A DNA stretch of 64,000 bases from assembly GCA_902728285.1 (NCBI GenBank), contig CACVBU010001138.1:868001-932000 (forward strand). The letters are read 5' to 3'. This document shows, piece by piece, positions 53,301 through 63,296 of this stretch (positions are counted from its first letter, which is position 1; each line of letters starts with the position of its first letter). The stretch comes from Clytia hemisphaerica (Eukaryota > Cnidaria > Hydrozoa > Leptothecata > Clytiidae). A model generated the notes under the pieces. It ran no database searches, had not been told where the DNA came from, and was given only the letters and a program-made list of their open reading frames with translations. The position numbers and the translations under genes were made by a program.

Positions 53301-55936
53301 ATAGAAGCCATCCTCTCCAGTTCCGATAGTGATAGAACGCTTTTTTTGGCATTCATGAATATGATCAGGTGTCTTTGAAGGGCCACAAAATCCTACCAGA
53401 GTATCATCAACCTAAACGAATAAGATTAAACTACATTAAAATGCGACACTAATCAACAGAAGAATGTCCATAACTCAACTTCTATAACTCGAGTATTCTT
53501 GTCCATGTCCCTTCTGCTAAGAAACTCTCTTAAATGAGTCTCTATTACTCGAATGTCTCGAACAAATTTTCCACCCACGTTTGACTTAATGCATTTACCT
53601 GATTATAACAGACTTTTCTTACAATAGTAGTTTCATCCTCTGATAATTGACATGGAATTTTGGTTATGCCGAGTAAAGCCATCGCCTCTTTATAGATTCT
53701 TCCAATTTTGACGAAGTTTTCCTCAACAATTCCAGGTTCTAAGTTTGGGTTTGTGGATTTGCGCCACCTGAAGGCAAAGAATATTCGACAATAAAAATAA
53801 ATTTTACAGACATGAACCTACAAGGCAAAGAAAAGAAATATTGTTATTTAGATATTATTCCAAAACAAACTACATAACAAACCAAAATAACGAGTTTCTA
53901 TTACCTGTATATTGTATGTATCTCAGGGCCATCTAAATTGAGAGACACAAACGTTGCCAAGCGAGGTCCTCCCCAATACATAAGGGCTTCATAGAATTCT
54001 TTGACTGATCGACCGTATCGTTTCCCATGTTTGCTCCGAGAGATGTTGGTCGCGCATGTTGTGATCACTTCCCTCAACACATTTTTGTCATTCAATCTTC
54101 CCTCCTATTAATGATGATGAAAACAGTTTTGACCAAAGTGAGATACACGTTTTTTTATAAGAACATCGAAAATTTTGGAAGCTTCCGGATGTTCTTAACC
54201 TTTTGAATTTGAAACCTTTAAAATGTTCTTAAAATATTCATCATTTTCTTAAAAATTACATGTTTTTAGGATGGTAAAGCCTAAAAATTCTCTTTATAAC
54301 TTTCTTAACTTTTTGGACTGTTCTTATACACTTTGTTCTTATTTTAAAAACGTATATTTTTTCTGGAGAGCAACAACCACTCCAGTAACTTGAATGGGAT
54401 TAAGGTATACATACCAAAAGGGCAATGGAACAATGTCCTATGGTTTATCTAAATACCGAGTCTAATTACCTCTGCTGCTCTGTTTAGTTGGTGACATACC
54501 AACTTCATTGATCCACGTTTAGAATATTCTCCAAGCCGTTCGATAAGCTTCTCGCGTCTCGTTAATAGCCGTTCCTTCTCTTTTGTTAAAAGGAAAATTG
54601 TTGACTCTTGCTTTTTCACAGTGCTTTGTTTTTCTTTCAGCTTCTTGTCCCGTTCTTTGTTTGTAAGAAATTCGTTTCGGATCTTATCAATGTTCCTGTC
54701 CTCTTTTCTGCGGCTTAGTCGTTGTTTAAATGATTTCAATTTAGGAATACTTTGACAATGTTGACAGGTATTGTTTACTATGTGATCGACCGGCGCAATC
54801 TTAGTGCATTTCATATGCCTAAATGTTCCAACACGTGGTTCGTCTTCGTAAGAGAAACGGTAAGAAGATTCTGCGTACCACGACTCTTCTGTCTCGTCCA
54901 CACCAATTTTCGTGTCATCAAGCAAAATTCGTGGGTCGGCAGCATTGTCTGAGACATTGAGGCCATGATAGCCATGTCACATCTCTTTGACGATCTTTTT
55001 TTTCTTTCCAAAATAATCATTAATGTTTTTTGATGCGGGTCTCTTCGAAGATTTTCTTTTGTGGTCCTTCCCATCAATGTGCTGTAGAACATTGCTATAC
55101 CAGAGCTTGGCTTCAATTTTAAAATCCTGCACACAGATTCGACAGCGTAGCGTTTTTTTACCGTCAATCGTAGGTTAAATGAAGGTGTTTGGATAAATTC
55201 TAAAAAATTCCTGGAGTTTTTCGTCCAAAGACAGCAGATCACTGATAAGGGTTAGGTTCAGCTTGTGCCTAGGAGTTGCTGTGTGCTTCTCTATCACCGT
55301 GTAGCCTCTGTCGTTTCTTATAAAGTGAAACATCTTCTTAAAGAAAATGTATGTAAAACTCTTGTGCGCTGATTGAAGCATAATCAATGGGGTATCAAGT
55401 CATTAATTTTCGTGCTTTAAAGGGTTTAAACATTACTACTGGAAAAGTTTTAAAATGTAAAATGGCACTATTACATTGCATTAGCATTCTATAAGAAACC
55501 CCTAAGAAACCCACCCTTTGTAAATAAAACTAGCTTGAATTTGGAAAGAAACCAATTAGAGGGATTATGTCTCACCTAAATTCACTTTTGTATTGCAAAC
55601 ATTGCACAGCACCTCATTTTCATTTTCAGCGGTATACGGCTCACCATCCTCTTTTGAAAAAAGATCTCGAAGAAAGTTCCGCTTCCGCTTCATTTTCGCC
55701 GATTTTGATTTCGTTGATGACGTTGATGGTAAAAGGTTTTCAATTTCGATCTCGTTTTCAATTTCATTTTCATTTTGCTTTTGTTTCAAATTAGATTCTT
55801 CGTTTGAGCTCGTTGGAGACAGCAGTGTTTCTTTACCGTCTATTGTCAAAGACGATGTTGTCGAGACAAAACCAGAAAAACTCGGCAAGATCGAATTGCC
55901 TGGATTTTGAGAGAAATCTGCGACTGCGTGACTCAT
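50346..55936 (-). pseudogene. Nine-exon DDE transposase-like gene with stops and frame breaks
   Basis: Exons on the minus strand with GT-AG borders: 55936-55576, 55199-54470, 54104-53905, 53767-53599, 53411-52971, 52775-52439, 52250-51760, 51639-51213 and 51012-50346. Most junction phases agree. Exon 1 carries a CNVC pair and exon 2 a U1/BED-like finger, CRICVQDFKIE...H-x5-H, out of frame because of a seven-T run at 55153-55159. Acidic motifs in order, LSEDET (exon 4), PSSDGDSRR (exon 5) and TDCCETTF (exon 7), are spaced as a DDE transposase triad. Exon 6 has at least one frame change and an internal stop; exon 8 has an in-frame TAG at 51542-51544. It is probably a transposon-derived gene, now broken. 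The exact superfamily is uncertain. Confidence 0.5.
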
Positions 55937-56866
55937 CGGAAAGTGACCACAAAAAGCACATTTTACCGACCCTTCTTCGACAACGTATTCCTTGCATTAA
56001 CATTGTGAACATTCCATTCGAAAATCCCCATTTCTATCCTTCATTATTACGATATTTTCTTAGTAGATTCAAGTAGGTTGACTAAATGAACAACTATGAT
56101 ACTTTGAAAACATTATCTTTTTAATAAGCAAGGAGTCTAATCACACTACAACCTCTGTAGAGGGTTAAAGTTTCTAGGTTGGCTAGCAGTTTTAATTTCG
56201 AGATGGAAATAATACAGTTTATTGACAGACACTCTCTATTTCGATTTTCCCCATGTGTACTGTTGATTGTAAATTTAGACAGAAAGAAACCCGCCCATTA
56301 AAGCATTGGAAAACTCTGAGCCCCCTTAATCACCAGAAAATCGACTGAAAAATTATCTTTGGTAAGAACACCCCTGTATCACAGACCCGCTGGGTATCCC
56401 AACCAACTGGAAAAATCGTTTCCAGTTAGAAAAATACAATGAAAATTTATCCCCATTGAACTCTCATCGGGACTCTCATCCTCACAGGGAAAAACGAAAA
56501 TTTTTCTATGTAGTTGAGCCGCGTATATAAACAATACGATTTGAAATCTCCACCAATACTAATCAACAGTTTTTTCATCCCTATCAGCATTTAGGTCATT
56601 TGGTTGCTCTGTTTTATTCTCAGTTACTAAAAAATCCCAACCGGATCACAAAAGTTCCCAAGTTAACAATTTCGGAAATTTTATCAAGCTTAGCTTAGAA
56701 AACCATATTAAAATAATCAGGCTCCTAGATTTTCTGAATTTCTGACTATAATTCTTTCGTGGTTCCCACTTTTTTCAAAGCAAAACATCCAAAACATGCT
56801 GCCACCAACCATGCTGCCCAACTCTCACATCGTGCAATTTTCGCACACAATGTTTTTGTTCTTCCA
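55937..56866. other. Intergenic DNA with no supported gene
   Basis: AT-rich sequence upstream of the transposase-like gene on its strand, so it may hold that gene's promoter. A 90-codon plus frame at 55804-56076 is only a shadow of exon 1. No repeats were resolved. Confidence 0.35.
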
Positions 56867-57096
56867 AAAGATGACTTTTATTTTTTTCTTTTTTTTTTTT
56901 CTTTATTGAAACAAAAACACGTGTACACTACGAACATATATTACAAAACATTACTTAAACATAAAATATAGTCCCTCCCCCCGCTAGGAACTAACGTTAT
57001 ATCGCCAGAGGTACTAGACTGTGTAAAAAATAAATAAATAAGTAAATAAAGAAAAAAAAATCTTGGAGAAGGAAGCTACAATTGTTAGGTAAAAGC

Positions 57097-57969
57097 CTAA
57101 AATAAAGCACCGCTAAACCTTCCAGTTTCGTTAAGAAATTCAACAACAGAACAAAGAATAGATTTATTTAGATTTGAACTCAAACTTTCATCCCCATATA
57201 ATAAAAGCCGACAGAAAAAAGGAGGGTTAAGCGGCGGATGAAAAATAATGCCTAGGGTCTGAAGTTTGTCGAACAAAGATTGTCTTGCATGGGAATATAT
57301 AGAGCAGTGCAGAAGAAAGTGCTGAGTGTTTTCAACAGAGTTAGTTCGGCAACCACAGAAAGGGTCTAAAGTGTCGCGGAAGCCATGTCTAAATTTATGC
57401 TCGTTGAGATGGCTGAAACCGACCCGAAGTCGATTAAGAAAGATCACTCCTTGAATGTCAGGAGCATCAAAAACATGAGACTGCTTGGGTCTCAAAAATT
57501 CATAGATTGCTTTTTTGAAAGTTTTAATTGAAGGTAGATCTCGTATATTACCTCCCAGAACATTCCACTGAGATATGCAGTACGGAAAAAAAGTGTTACG
57601 GAAACGCTCAGTTCGTATATTAAGAGGATGAATAGGATTTCTTGTTCTAAGGCCACCTGGTGCTGTAAGTCTTACTGGCAGGTAGTTACGTAAATACGAA
57701 GGGGCTAAATTATTAATAATTCCATAGAAGAATGTCATTCTTCTAGCAAAGCGCCTGTCAGCAAGACTTTCAAGACCAAGTTCTGAATATAGTTTTTCTT
57801 GAGACGTTCCACGAAAACACCCTGTTATAGCAAGGCAGGCATTATATTGAATAGATTCAAGCTTCTGCACAAAGGTAGCATTTCCTGGGCGGTCATATAC
57901 GATATCACCATAATCAAGATGAGGCCTAATGAAAGATTTATAATGGTTTAGTAGAGATCTCCTAGGCAA
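57097..57969 (-). pseudogene. Non-LTR retrotransposon ORF2 C-terminal domain
   Basis: This 290-codon frame continues the reverse transcriptase after a frame change near 57960. It starts in the RT thumb (LNHYKSFIRPHLDYGDIVYD, the conserved Y-x-S-x-x-RP-x-L-x-YG segment) and ends with a zinc knuckle (FCGCRTNSVENTQHFLLHC) that follows a conserved LNRLRVGFSHLNEHKFRHGF block. Such knuckles bind nucleic acid in ORF2 of many CR1/Jockey-like elements. The rest is helical. The 3' UTR and poly(A) signal follow within about 200 bp. Confidence 0.75.
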
Positions 57970-58934
57970 TGCTTGCGAAGTCGATTAATAAGACCAATTC
58001 CTTTATTGGCCTTTTTTATCTTCTCGTCTAGATGGCGATCAAAAGAAAGTTTTGAATCTAAGATTAGACCAAGATGTTTCTGGTACTCACTGGTCGCGAT
58101 ATTAGAATTATTAAAGGAGATTGCTGGAACATTAGGAGGAGTGAGTCTACAGGTAAAATAGACTTCAATGGCTTGCTTAGATGGGTCAGGGTTAAAAGAC
58201 ATCTTCCATTGATGAGCCCAGTCAGTTATCCTGGAGAGATCTCTGTTAAGTACATCAAGGCTCAAGAGTTGATCAATCACAAGAGAGAATAAAGAGGTAT
58301 CGTCTGCAAAGATCTTCGGTTTTGACTCAAGGTTTTTTGGAAGATCATTAATATAAATTAAGAAGAACAATGGACCAAGAATCGAGCCTTGAGGTACACC
58401 AGCATTGATTCGCTTCCACTCAGATGTTTTCCCATTCAACACAACTCTCTGATGCCTATCGTTAAGAAAGCTGCGAATTAAGGAAAGCAACGGTCCAGTC
58501 ACCCCATAAGATTTAAGTTTAAAGAGTAAGCCATCGTGCCACACCCGATCGAATGCCTTTGAAATATCTAAAAACACCCCCCTGGTATCTAGAGAAGGAT
58601 CTTTGTCAAACCCTGTATAAATATCATTCGTTATGGATAACAACTGAGAAATGCAGGAATCCCCCTCCCGAAAACCAGACTGACAAGGAGAAAATAAGTT
58701 ATTGTTTTCAAAATACCTGTAAAGTGTATCGTAAATACACTTTTCATATATTTTTCCAAACACAGGAAGAAGAGACACTGGTCTGTAGTTTTTGGCTATG
58801 CTCCTGTCTCCCTTTTTATAGACAGGAACCACGTTACCTTTCTTCCACTGTGATGGGAAGATGCCAGAGTTGATAGAAAGATTGAAAATGCTAAGCAAGG
58901 GTTTTACTAGAGACTTACCACAGATTCTGATCAT
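57948..58934 (-). pseudogene. Non-LTR retrotransposon reverse transcriptase
   Basis: Reverse transcriptase motifs appear in order: FPSQWKKGNVVPVYKKGD, NYRPVSLLP, the SGFREGDSC loop, LDISKAFDRVWH (first catalytic Asp), GVPQGSILGPLFFLIYINDL, and the FADDTSLF box with the catalytic pair. It is a complete RT core that copies the element RNA at a nicked target. Continuity with the upstream part is broken by a stop near 58,945 and with the downstream part by a frame change near 57,960. Sequence around the motifs is well kept, so the copy is not very old. Confidence 0.88.
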
Positions 58935-58974
58935 ACGAGTAGAAATATTATCCCACCCATGGGCTTGTTAACAT

Positions 58975-59322
58975 TCAAGAATTAATAATAGACTCGATTT
59001 TTTCTTCTTCAAATACAAGATTATCCAGTCTAGAGTTAGTAAGAAATTGTTCAGGTGGCAAAACACTGCCAGTATCGATAAGTGAGCATTGGTTTGAGAA
59101 AAAAGAGTTAAAAATATCGGCCTTCTCAGAAACATCACTTACAAGGACGTTTCTTTCATTTCGAATAGGTGGAATTTTCGGGGTTTTACGTACGTTCAGA
59201 AACTGCTTCAGAGTAGACCAGTATTTCTTACTTCCTATGTTTGGATCATTTAAAGAGTTGCCAAGACGAGAGAAATAACTATCCTTGGCAGTCTTGATGG
59301 CCAATCTGCACCTGTCAACCAT
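58975..59322 (-). pseudogene. Non-LTR retrotransposon ORF2 linker between endonuclease and RT
   Basis: 115 codons with KTAKDSYFSRLGNSLND, KYWSTLKQFLN and SEKADIFNSFFSNQC, the conserved stretch that precedes the RT core in CR1/Jockey-like ORF2. Its frame differs from the endonuclease end (59384-59797), with a gap of about 60 bp between them. Confidence 0.65.
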
Positions 59323-59383
59323 GTCATCAAGTGTCTGGCCATCTAAAGGACTTTCAACCCCATTTTCTCCAACGACGATATAT

Positions 59384-60588
59384 CTAAGCCTTATCCAAAA
59401 GCATCTGCTTAATCTCAGGAGTCATCGATAACGCATCTTTGTCTCTGATGGTGATAGTTTTATTTCGAACAAAATTAGAAATAATATTAAGTATATATTC
59501 AGAGAGAAGGGAAACACGATCTTCTACGTTGAGTCCCAGAAAGGAGGTTTCCCAATCAATGGCATTCAGGGCAAGCACGATTCCCCTCTCATCAGCACGA
59601 GAAAAGTCCCAAATCTTGCGTTTATAATCTGGAGGGAATATAGTTCGAAAGTTTAGTTTTACGAAGGGTATCTGGTGGTGGCAACGTGAATTAAGTGAAG
59701 GTAAAACCCCGGAATCTAAAATAGGGGTCCGCGAAGATGAAAAAATAAGATCAATGCAAGTAGGAACACCCAGGACGAAGATGAGTCGGCTCATCAATTA
59801 GTTGATGTAACCCATATTGTGAAGCTAACTCGCTAATGTCCTCTCCCTGAGAATTTGTAATGTCACCAGTCCACCAAGCTGAGTTTCTTGCGTTAAAGTC
59901 ACCGAGGAAAATAGCTAAAGTAGGAGAAACATCATGAATTTTTTTCTGATAGTTTCCTCCAATTTTTTGTTTAAATGCAGAAAATTCTTCTGCATTTTGA
60001 CTAGGAGTTCGGTAGAGAAGACAAAGAAGAAGTTTTTTCGAACCAGAATTAACTTCACAAACAAGGCACTCGTCAAGAGAAGACAACTCAGGCCTTCTCT
60101 CAACAGAGAGACCCCTTCTATAATAAAGACAAAACACCACCTATTTTTGAGTTAGATGGGTGATCACATCTGAGCAACTCATAATTTTCTATCTTCAACC
60201 TCGAATCATCGCTCTCGATAGAGGAATCAAGAAACGACTCACCAACACAGAAGATATCAAAATTGTGAGCACTCAGAAAGGCAGTAATTTGAGCAATCTT
60301 TGAAAATTTATCAACCCAAACGCTGTTTAGATTCCAATGAGAAATTGACAAGGTGTTATCTTTCTCTCTCGGCCCCGGGTTGGACTCGATATCTCCTGCT
60401 AAAAGAAGTAGATTAAGCTGAAAAAGTATATAAAAATATTGTAACCAGAAAAGATGGAAACGATAGGGAAGAAGATTTGGTAACCCCCCAAACGTAAGAT
60501 TGATACACAAACTTAATCTCCCGAAAAGAAATTTGCAAGAATTAAAATTTCCAACGCACGCTCTATACTGCTGTAGACTTATTCCCAT
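59384..60588 (-). pseudogene. Non-LTR retrotransposon 2A-like leader and APE endonuclease
   Basis: Three frames (60588-60118, 60140-59751, 59797-59384) form the N-terminal half of ORF2. The leader has a hydrophobic stretch (FWLQYFYILFQLNLLLL) that ends in GDIESNPGP, the 2A-type D-x-E-x-NPGP consensus. 2A peptides make the ribosome release the leader and continue with the rest. The endonuclease follows: SHWNLNSV, GESFLDSS, FLGDFNARNSAWW and a SRCHHQIPF box near the end, matching APE-type catalytic blocks (with CHH in the place of the usual DHH). The enzyme nicks the target DNA. Frame changes lie near 60130 and 59780. Confidence 0.75.
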
Positions 60589-60600
60589 ATCAAGTCATCC

Positions 60601-60928
60601 GGTTCGACAATCCCAAACAAAATAACCTTACAGATGTAGCTCAACATACACATAAAATAGTAAAAAAGGTAAGACAAAACATTATAGAAAAAAGAGTTGA
60701 TAAAAAGTAATTAGGTAGAAAATACTCAAACACAAATGTAATGGTAATCACACCCGTAATCAAATTGCAGGTGATAAAAAGACAAAAAGAAAAGCAATTA
60801 ATAACCACTTTCAGTGTAGAAAAAGGGCATTATATAAAATGCAAAAACGGCAGATGGTTTAAAAAAATTTTATGAGAGAAACAATGTAGAGTTTGACGAA
60901 AAACAAAATCACAACAGAAAAAAAAACT
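60601..60928. other. Non-coding DNA 5' of the retrotransposon
   Basis: AT-rich; may include the 5' UTR of the retrotransposon. No start-codon context, repeat or target duplication was identified. Confidence 0.3.
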
Positions 60929-61192
60929 CTATGTTTTCAAGATCTTACTCTTGAACGAATCAATATTGTCAAAAAAATTGTATTGGTTTGACTTCAATCT
61001 CGCAACAGTGTTGCAATTGATGTCCGCAAAAACAAAATCAACGTTGCAGCCCTTAGTGATAAACTCTTTAGCTTCATCCAATAATTTCAACCGCTTTTTT
61101 GTTAAATCCAAGTAAACTTTGATGTTATTTTTTGCTTTTTTTCTGGCCTTTTTCTGTTCTTGCTCCACAAATTTGTTTAACGATACACTCAT
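60929..61192 (-). CDS. Small basic ORF, 87 aa, unknown
   Basis: The ATG at 61192 opens 87 codons: a basic helical start (EQEQKKARKKAKNNIKV), then a mixed part with two cysteines (TKGCNVDFVFADINCNTV). No domain was recognised. The ATG lies at the inner edge of an inverted repeat, and the same GCTTATAAAAC(A/G)AAATGAGTG sequence occurs inverted at 61552, so the start codon region may belong to a mobile element or have been duplicated by it. It could be the last coding part of a host gene. Confidence 0.3.
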   Translation of the reverse strand: MSVSLNKFVEQEQKKARKKAKNNIKVYLDLTKKRLKLLDEAKEFITKGCNVDFVFADINCNTVARLKSNQYNFFDNIDSFKSKILKT

Positions 61193-61576
61193 TTTGTTTT
61201 ATAAGCATAACGTTTATAAGCATACTGAAGCTCAAATTTCCAGAAAAATTAAGCATATGCTAAGCATACCTTGAGGCTCAGCCAAAGAAATTTTTAGAAT
61301 CATAATTTCCAAACTTCAGAAAATAACAGAAGAATGAAGAAGAGAATTACAAACAAAATTGGTGATTTTATTTTTGTTTAATCTCTTATAAATAACACAA
61401 CTTATAGATTAAAGATTAAAGATAGGGGAAAATGCGCGAAATTTTTTATCCCCCTTCATAATTTTTTTACCAAGCATAGGGTTAAGCATAGTCGAGGCTC
61501 AAAATTGAGCTTTACTTAAGCATAGTGAGCTTCAGCCGAAATTTACCGTATGCTTATAAAACGAAATGAGTGTATT
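61186..61576. mobile_element. Short inverted-repeat element around 61.2-61.6 kb
   Basis: CACTCATTTTGTTTTATAAG at 61189 returns as its near-exact reverse complement at about 61552-61572. GCATACTGAAGCTC-type and GAGCTTCAG-type blocks are also mirrored. The interior contains several AAGCATA(C/G) and GAGGCTCA units in both orientations. It resembles a MITE of about 390 bp. No transposase. Confidence 0.5.
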
Positions 61577-61860
61577 CGCGCCGTTTTATAAAGACTTTGT
61601 TTTGATTGATAGATTAGACTTTTTCTTTTTGCGGAACGAGCGTTGAGCGCGCGAAGCGAGTGGAGCATCCTTTCTCTAGATCTGCGCATGCGAGATGTGG
61701 GATTTTTGTTGTATATGCTTGAAAAATCAAAAAGTCAATCAGGTTACCACGTGAAATATCTCCTTTGCTAAACGAAAGCCAAAAAGATCTCTTTTGCTAC
61801 TAAACGATAGCCAAAAGCTGAAAGTATCAACCAAATCGTAGTAGTAGTAGTTATTTTCTT
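61577..61860. other. Intergenic DNA with no gene
   Basis: Contains a GC-rich patch near 61635-61690 (GCGCGCGAAGCGAG, GCGCATGCG) that resembles the GCGAGCG/GCGCATGCG end sequence of the 1.9-kb TIR element, perhaps a remnant of a related end. Confidence 0.3.
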
Positions 61861-61889
61861 ATCGACTCATGATTTTATGCTGTAAAAAT

Positions 61890-62830
61890 GATCTATTTTG
61901 GACTTTTGGTCATTTTTCATGATGATATAATTGGTGGTTGTCCCTTTTGGATGTTCAAACTTGACAATGAAACTTTTCAAAACACACAGCCATTGATACA
62001 CAGTATTTTTTGTGGTGTTATGCATGGTGAAATTGATCCTGTTTTGGACTTTGTTATTGTCGTATTCATCATCGGCTGGCGACCGTTCCTTTTCACTTTC
62101 AAACCCGACACAGATTTTTTTTACAACACATATCACTATGAGAATTCAATTAGGATGCTGAAACACAGTTCCTGTGTAAATTTTAACAGATTGGAGAAAT
62201 TTTCACAGTCAGACAGTGTTTATGGCTGAAATAATCATTTTTGGCGACCATTCCTTTTGATTTTTCAAACCCGACACAGATTTTTTACAAACATATCACT
62301 ATGAGAATTCAGTAAAGGATACCTAAAACACAATTCCTGTGTAAATTGAACAAGATCGGAGAAATTTTCACAGTATTATGGCTGAAAATGATCGTTTCGA
62401 CTTTGTCGTAATTTCGTCGTGGCTGGCGACCGTTCCTTTTGATTTTTCAAACCCGACACAGATTTTTTACAAACATATCACTATGAGGAATTCAGTAAAG
62501 GATACTAAAACACAATTCCTGTGTAAATTTAACAAGCTTGGAGAAATTTTCACAGTAATTATGGCTGACAATGATCGTTTTGGACTTTGTCGTAATTTTC
62601 GTCGCGGCTAGCGACCGTTCCTTTTGATTTTCAAACCCGACACAGATTTTTACCAAACATATCACTATGAGAATTCAGTTAAAGGATACTAAATCACAAT
62701 TCCTGCGTAAATTTGAACAAGATCGGAGAAATTTCACAGTGTTATAACTAAATATATTTTTTGGACTTTGTCGTAATTCATTGGCTGGGGCAACCGTTCC
62801 TTTTGAACATTTTTTAAACGCGAAACAGGT
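61890..62830. repeat. Tandem repeat, ~181-bp period, about five units
   Basis: The anchor GCGACCGTTCCTTTTGA recurs at about 62079, 62240, 62421, 62605 and 62786, so the period is near 181 bp (the first interval is shorter). Each unit has AAACCCGACACAGATTTTT, AACATATCACTATGAGAATTC, ATTCCTGTGTAAATTT and GGAGAAATTTTCACAG. A more diverged unit precedes the first anchor. Reading frames in it are by-products of the repetition. Confidence 0.85.
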
Positions 62831-62952
62831 TTTTTCCAAATATAAACAATATTTATTACATACACACTATTGGAACCATTTTATTTGGTTTATCCTACTC
62901 TTCCCCAAGTATTATCCCCAGCAAAAAAATAATGCTTAGCTAAAAACCCGTG

Positions 62953-63296
62953 GCTTAATGGAATAAACTTTTACGGGGATTAAATTTTGCTGATTTCGTG
63001 ATTTGGGTGTCATCCGCGAAATTAAGTCTCAATGGAAATTTGGAAAGGCCTCATCCGCGAAATATTTCTAAACAAAACTCAAAATTTGTCAAACAAATAC
63101 TTTTTGAATGTTTACTGGCATCAAAGAAGTGCTAATAGTGTGTATTTCAACAACAAAAATGCACGATTTGACAGTTAAGTCACAAAATCGTGAAAATATT
63201 GCCACCCGCGAAAGTAAGTCCCTGCAAAATTTTTAAATTTCGCGGGTAGGCCCAATCGTGAAATTAAATCATCGCGAAAGTTTATCCCATTAACGA
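62953..63296. mobile_element. MITE-like element with TTAATGG/CCATTAA ends
   Basis: The left end TTAATGGAATAAACTTTTACG and right end CGCGAAAGTTTATCCCATTAA are imperfect inverted repeats about 20 bp long. The interior contains further CCGCGAAAT(A/T) units. TTAA at both outer edges is compatible with a piggyBac-type target duplication, though TA is also possible. No ORF. Confidence 0.5.

Larger units (their letters stand above)
56867..60600 (-). mobile_element. APE-type non-LTR retrotransposon, broken copy
   Basis: The element is read on the minus strand: leader with 2A-like motif, apurinic-type endonuclease, reverse transcriptase and C-terminal zinc knuckle, then a 3' end with AATAAAG running straight into an A-rich tail (56867-56905). 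The domain order and RT motifs place it among CR1/Jockey-like APE retrotransposons. At least five frame changes or stops break ORF2. The 5' end is not fixed. A target-site duplication was not found by eye. Confidence 0.8.

Noticed and set aside
61888..62611. ORFs of 77-113 codons in the 181-bp tandem repeat
   Set aside because: Their frames shift between repeat units, so the coding appearance comes from repetition.
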